Shown: in pieces, positions 62,099 through 64,000 of the stretch
Position numbering within the stretch: the first letter of the stretch is position 1
Layout of the letters: each line of letters opens with the position of its first letter
Origin: JADLBR01 sp964651705
GTDB lineage: Bacteria > Verrucomicrobiota > Verrucomicrobiia > JADLBR01
Assembly: GCA_964651705.1 (NCBI GenBank)
Contig: CAZYWZ010000011.1
Location: forward strand, 1 to 64,000
DNA: 64,000 bases
Direction: 5' to 3'
Notes under the pieces: model-generated
Seen by the model: the letters and a program-made list of their open reading frames with translations, nothing else
Database searches by the model: none
What the model was told of the DNA's origin: nothing
Program-made: the position numbers and the translations under genes

Positions 62099-63106
62099 GT
62101 GACGAAGCGGGTGACGCAGGAGCGGGTGCGGTCGGCGGCGGCGGCGCTGCGGGCCGGGGGATTGGTCGTGATGCCGACCGAGACCGTGTATGGCCTCGCC
62201 GCCGATGCCTTCAACCGGTCGGCGGTGCGCGAGATCTTCCGACTGAAAGGGCGTCCGGCGTTCGATCCGCTGATCGTGCACGTCTTGGACATGGCGCAGC
62301 TGGCCCGCGTGGTGCGGGCGGTGCCGGCGGCGGCCCGCGGGCTGATCGACGCCTTCTGGCCGGGGCCATTGACGCTGGTGTTGCCCAAGCGGGGCGCGTT
62401 GCCCGCCGAAGTGACGTCGGGGCTGCCGACGGTGGCGGTGCGGATGCCGGGGCACCCCGTGGCGAGGCGGCTGTTGCGGGCATTCGGGGGGCCGCTGGCG
62501 GCGCCGAGCGCCAACCGATTCGGTCGCATCAGCCCGACGTCGTCGGCGGCGGTGCGGCAGGAATTCGGCGGCAAGACACCGCCGTTGCTGGACGCCGGCC
62601 CCTGTCGCCATGGCCTGGAATCCACCATCGTCCGGCCCCGCGGCGCGGGATTCGAGATCCTGCGGCCCGGGGCGATCACCGCGGAACAGATCGAGGCGGC
62701 CACCGGGCGGCGGGTCCGGCTCCTCCGCGCGGGGCGCGCGTCGACGCACCCCGAGGCCCCCGGCCTCCTCGAACAGCATTACGCCCCCGCCCGACCCGTC
62801 CAGCTCCTCCCCATGGGCTGGCGCGTCGAGGGCCGCCGGTTCGGGAAACGGGATGCCCTGCTGGCCTTCGGCAGGGGATTGCCCGCCTTTCCCGGCCCCG
62901 TGCGCCTGCTGAGCCAAAGAGGCTCGCTGCGGGATGCCGCGCGGAATCTATATCGCCTGTTGCGCGAATTGGACGCGTCCGGCGCGAGGCGGATTTTCGC
63001 CGAGGTCGTGCCCGACCGGGGTCTGGGGCGCGCGATCAACGACCGGCTCCGCCGCGCGGCGGGAGGAGGATGGCGGACAAAGTCCGACAGCCTAGCCCGA
63101 GACTAG
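62099..63106 (+). CDS. sua5: L-threonylcarbamoyladenylate synthase (Sua5/TsaC)
   Basis: 335 residues, GTG 62099. The YrdC domain shows GGLVVMPTETVYGLAADAFN, KGRPAFDPLIVH, FWPGPLTLVLPK, RMPGHPVARRLL and APSANRFGRISPTSS, followed by a C-terminal Sua5 domain (LLEQHYAPARPVQL and beyond), so it is the longer Sua5 form. It makes threonylcarbamoyl-AMP from Thr, bicarbonate and ATP for the t6A37 modification of ANN-decoding tRNAs. It is a core gene and marks the return to chromosomal backbone. Confidence 0.92.
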   Translation: MTKRVTQERVRSAAAALRAGGLVVMPTETVYGLAADAFNRSAVREIFRLKGRPAFDPLIVHVLDMAQLARVVRAVPAAARGLIDAFWPGPLTLVLPKRGALPAEVTSGLPTVAVRMPGHPVARRLLRAFGGPLAAPSANRFGRISPTSSAAVRQEFGGKTPPLLDAGPCRHGLESTIVRPRGAGFEILRPGAITAEQIEAATGRRVRLLRAGRASTHPEAPGLLEQHYAPARPVQLLPMGWRVEGRRFGKRDALLAFGRGLPAFPGPVRLLSQRGSLRDAARNLYRLLRELDASGARRIFAEVVPDRGLGRAINDRLRRAAGGGWRTKSDSLARD

Positions 63107-63110
63107 AGGG

Positions 63111-64000
63111 CTATCCCTCGCCGCCTTGCTGGAGGCCGCCGAGGAGGGTATCCGGCCGCCGCATGAACATGGCGAGCCATTCGCGCATCGCCATCGAGCG
63201 GCGCTCTTGGATCATGTTGGCGCGGACCATGGGGAGGCGGTTCTCGAGGTCCGCGGGCGGCGTCCGGGAGGCGAGGCACGCGAAGACCACGGTGTCGCCC
63301 TGTGTCCGGAGCTGCGCCAGTTCGCCGGTATCGAGGCGAGAGACCCAGGCGCGCATCTGCTCCTCGTCGGGGCCCGCCGCCTCCGTCTCCGTGGCCGGGA
63401 CCACCTTCTCCACCTTGCGGGCCCTGGCGCCGAGTTCGCCGAAGGCCGCATCCGCGGGCTTGCCCGCCTTGACGGCGGCCTCGACCTGTTTCCGGGCCTC
63501 GCCCGCGGCCTTGAACGCGGCCTCGATCGCCTTGCGCTGCTGCAGCTCCTTGACGATCTCGTCGCGCACGGCCTCGATCGCCTTGGGCTTGGGCTGCTCG
63601 ACCGACTCGAGCGTCAGCACGTAGACCTCATTGGTGCCCGCGACCGCATCGCTGTTGGGCTGGTCGGGATTCAGGAGGAACGCCGCCTTGGCGAACTCGT
63701 CCCCATTCTCGATGGCGCCCGGCCCCTCGCCCGTGAACCAGTCCGATCGCTCCACCGAGAGGCCCGACTTGAGCGCCAGCCCGTCGAAATCCTTGATCGC
63801 GTTGCCGTCCGCGTCATAGAGCGACACCGCGAAATTCACCGCCTTTTCCCCGACGGCCTGGAACTTCTTCTGCCGCTCCTCCTCGGGCAGCTTCCGGTCC
63901 TGCGGGCTCAGCGCGAAGCGCACGAACCGCACCTTGCGGCGCTCCGGGGTCTGGTACCGCTCCTTCTGCGATTCGAAGGCCGCCCGCACCTCTTCCTCGG
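63111..64000 (-). CDS. PpiD/SurA-like periplasmic peptidyl-prolyl isomerase, C-terminal part
   Basis: The frame is open to the right edge; the 5' end lies outside. Visible are EEEVRAAFESQKERYQTPERRKVRFVRF, the usual hinge of PpiD/SurA-type chaperones before the parvulin domain, a degenerate parvulin-like part (FAKAAFLLNPDQPNSDAVAG, VLTLESVEQPKPKAIEAVRD) and a helical C-terminus. It assists folding of envelope proteins. Its stop is 4 nt from the convergent Sua5 stop. Confidence 0.7.
   Translation of the reverse strand, partial: EEEVRAAFESQKERYQTPERRKVRFVRFALSPQDRKLPEEERQKKFQAVGEKAVNFAVSLYDADGNAIKDFDGLALKSGLSVERSDWFTGEGPGAIENGDEFAKAAFLLNPDQPNSDAVAGTNEVYVLTLESVEQPKPKAIEAVRDEIVKELQQRKAIEAAFKAAGEARKQVEAAVKAGKPADAAFGELGARARKVEKVVPATETEAAGPDEEQMRAWVSRLDTGELAQLRTQGDTVVFACLASRTPPADLENRLPMVRANMIQERRSMAMREWLAMFMRRPDTLLGGLQQGGEG

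Noticed and set aside
61494..62102. Plus-strand frame between tRNA-Pro and Sua5
   Set aside because: It reads straight through tRNA-Ser and has no coding signal.

Overview
The window is GC-rich chromosomal DNA, most likely from a member of the Verrucomicrobiota or a close relative. The main hint is the integrase at 59067-60182: its C-terminal box order and wording resemble integrases I associate with that phylum. A 10-N gap at 7305-7314, flanked by poly-G, shows this is a draft scaffold, so adjacency across that point is not proven.

Layout. (1) 1-28 kb is a defence island. On the minus strand are an SF2 helicase running off the left edge, an RloB-type Toprim protein with its AAA ATPase, a DUF6088 (AbiEi-like) regulator, and a DISARM class 1-like pair (SNF2 helicase DrmD plus a very large N6-adenine methylase). 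The methylase gene carries a nested four-helix-bundle (IVP) gene flanked by inverted heptamer repeats. Divergent from this is an XRE regulator/ImmA-IrrE protease pair, then a Pycsar-like operon: a tiny leader ORF, a tandem class III nucleotidyl cyclase, a protein with an E2 ubiquitin-conjugating-like signature, and a cNMP-binding/TIR effector. Convergent with it is a three-gene minus-strand operon: RecD-like helicase fused to a PD-(D/E)XK-like nuclease, a HEPN protein and a helical unknown. (2) 28-45 kb is accessory DNA of mostly unrecognised genes. It holds a family of roughly 100-bp palindromic repeats, a 288-bp direct repeat bracketing a 5.1-kb module with a membrane alkaline-phosphatase-superfamily enzyme, and a tightly coupled six-gene operon ending in a 1233-residue tyrosine recombinase. 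(3) 45-58.6 kb encodes envelope and secreted proteins: TPR-like, O-antigen-ligase-like, two GxSGG serine hydrolases, and an RHS-repeat protein with a possible membrane immunity partner. (4) 59-64 kb returns toward core genome: tyrosine integrase beside tRNA-Asn(GTT), tRNA-Pro(GGG), tRNA-Ser(TGA), a frameshifted GIY-YIG gene, Sua5 and a PpiD/SurA-like foldase.

Functionally, the left part reads as several stacked anti-phage systems acting by DNA modification plus helicase action, second-messenger signalling leading to NAD depletion, and nuclease attack. The integrase next to tRNA-Asn and the giant recombinase suggest that much of the window arrived as mobile DNA. The most novel-looking item is the E2-like gene placed between the Pycsar cyclase and its effector.
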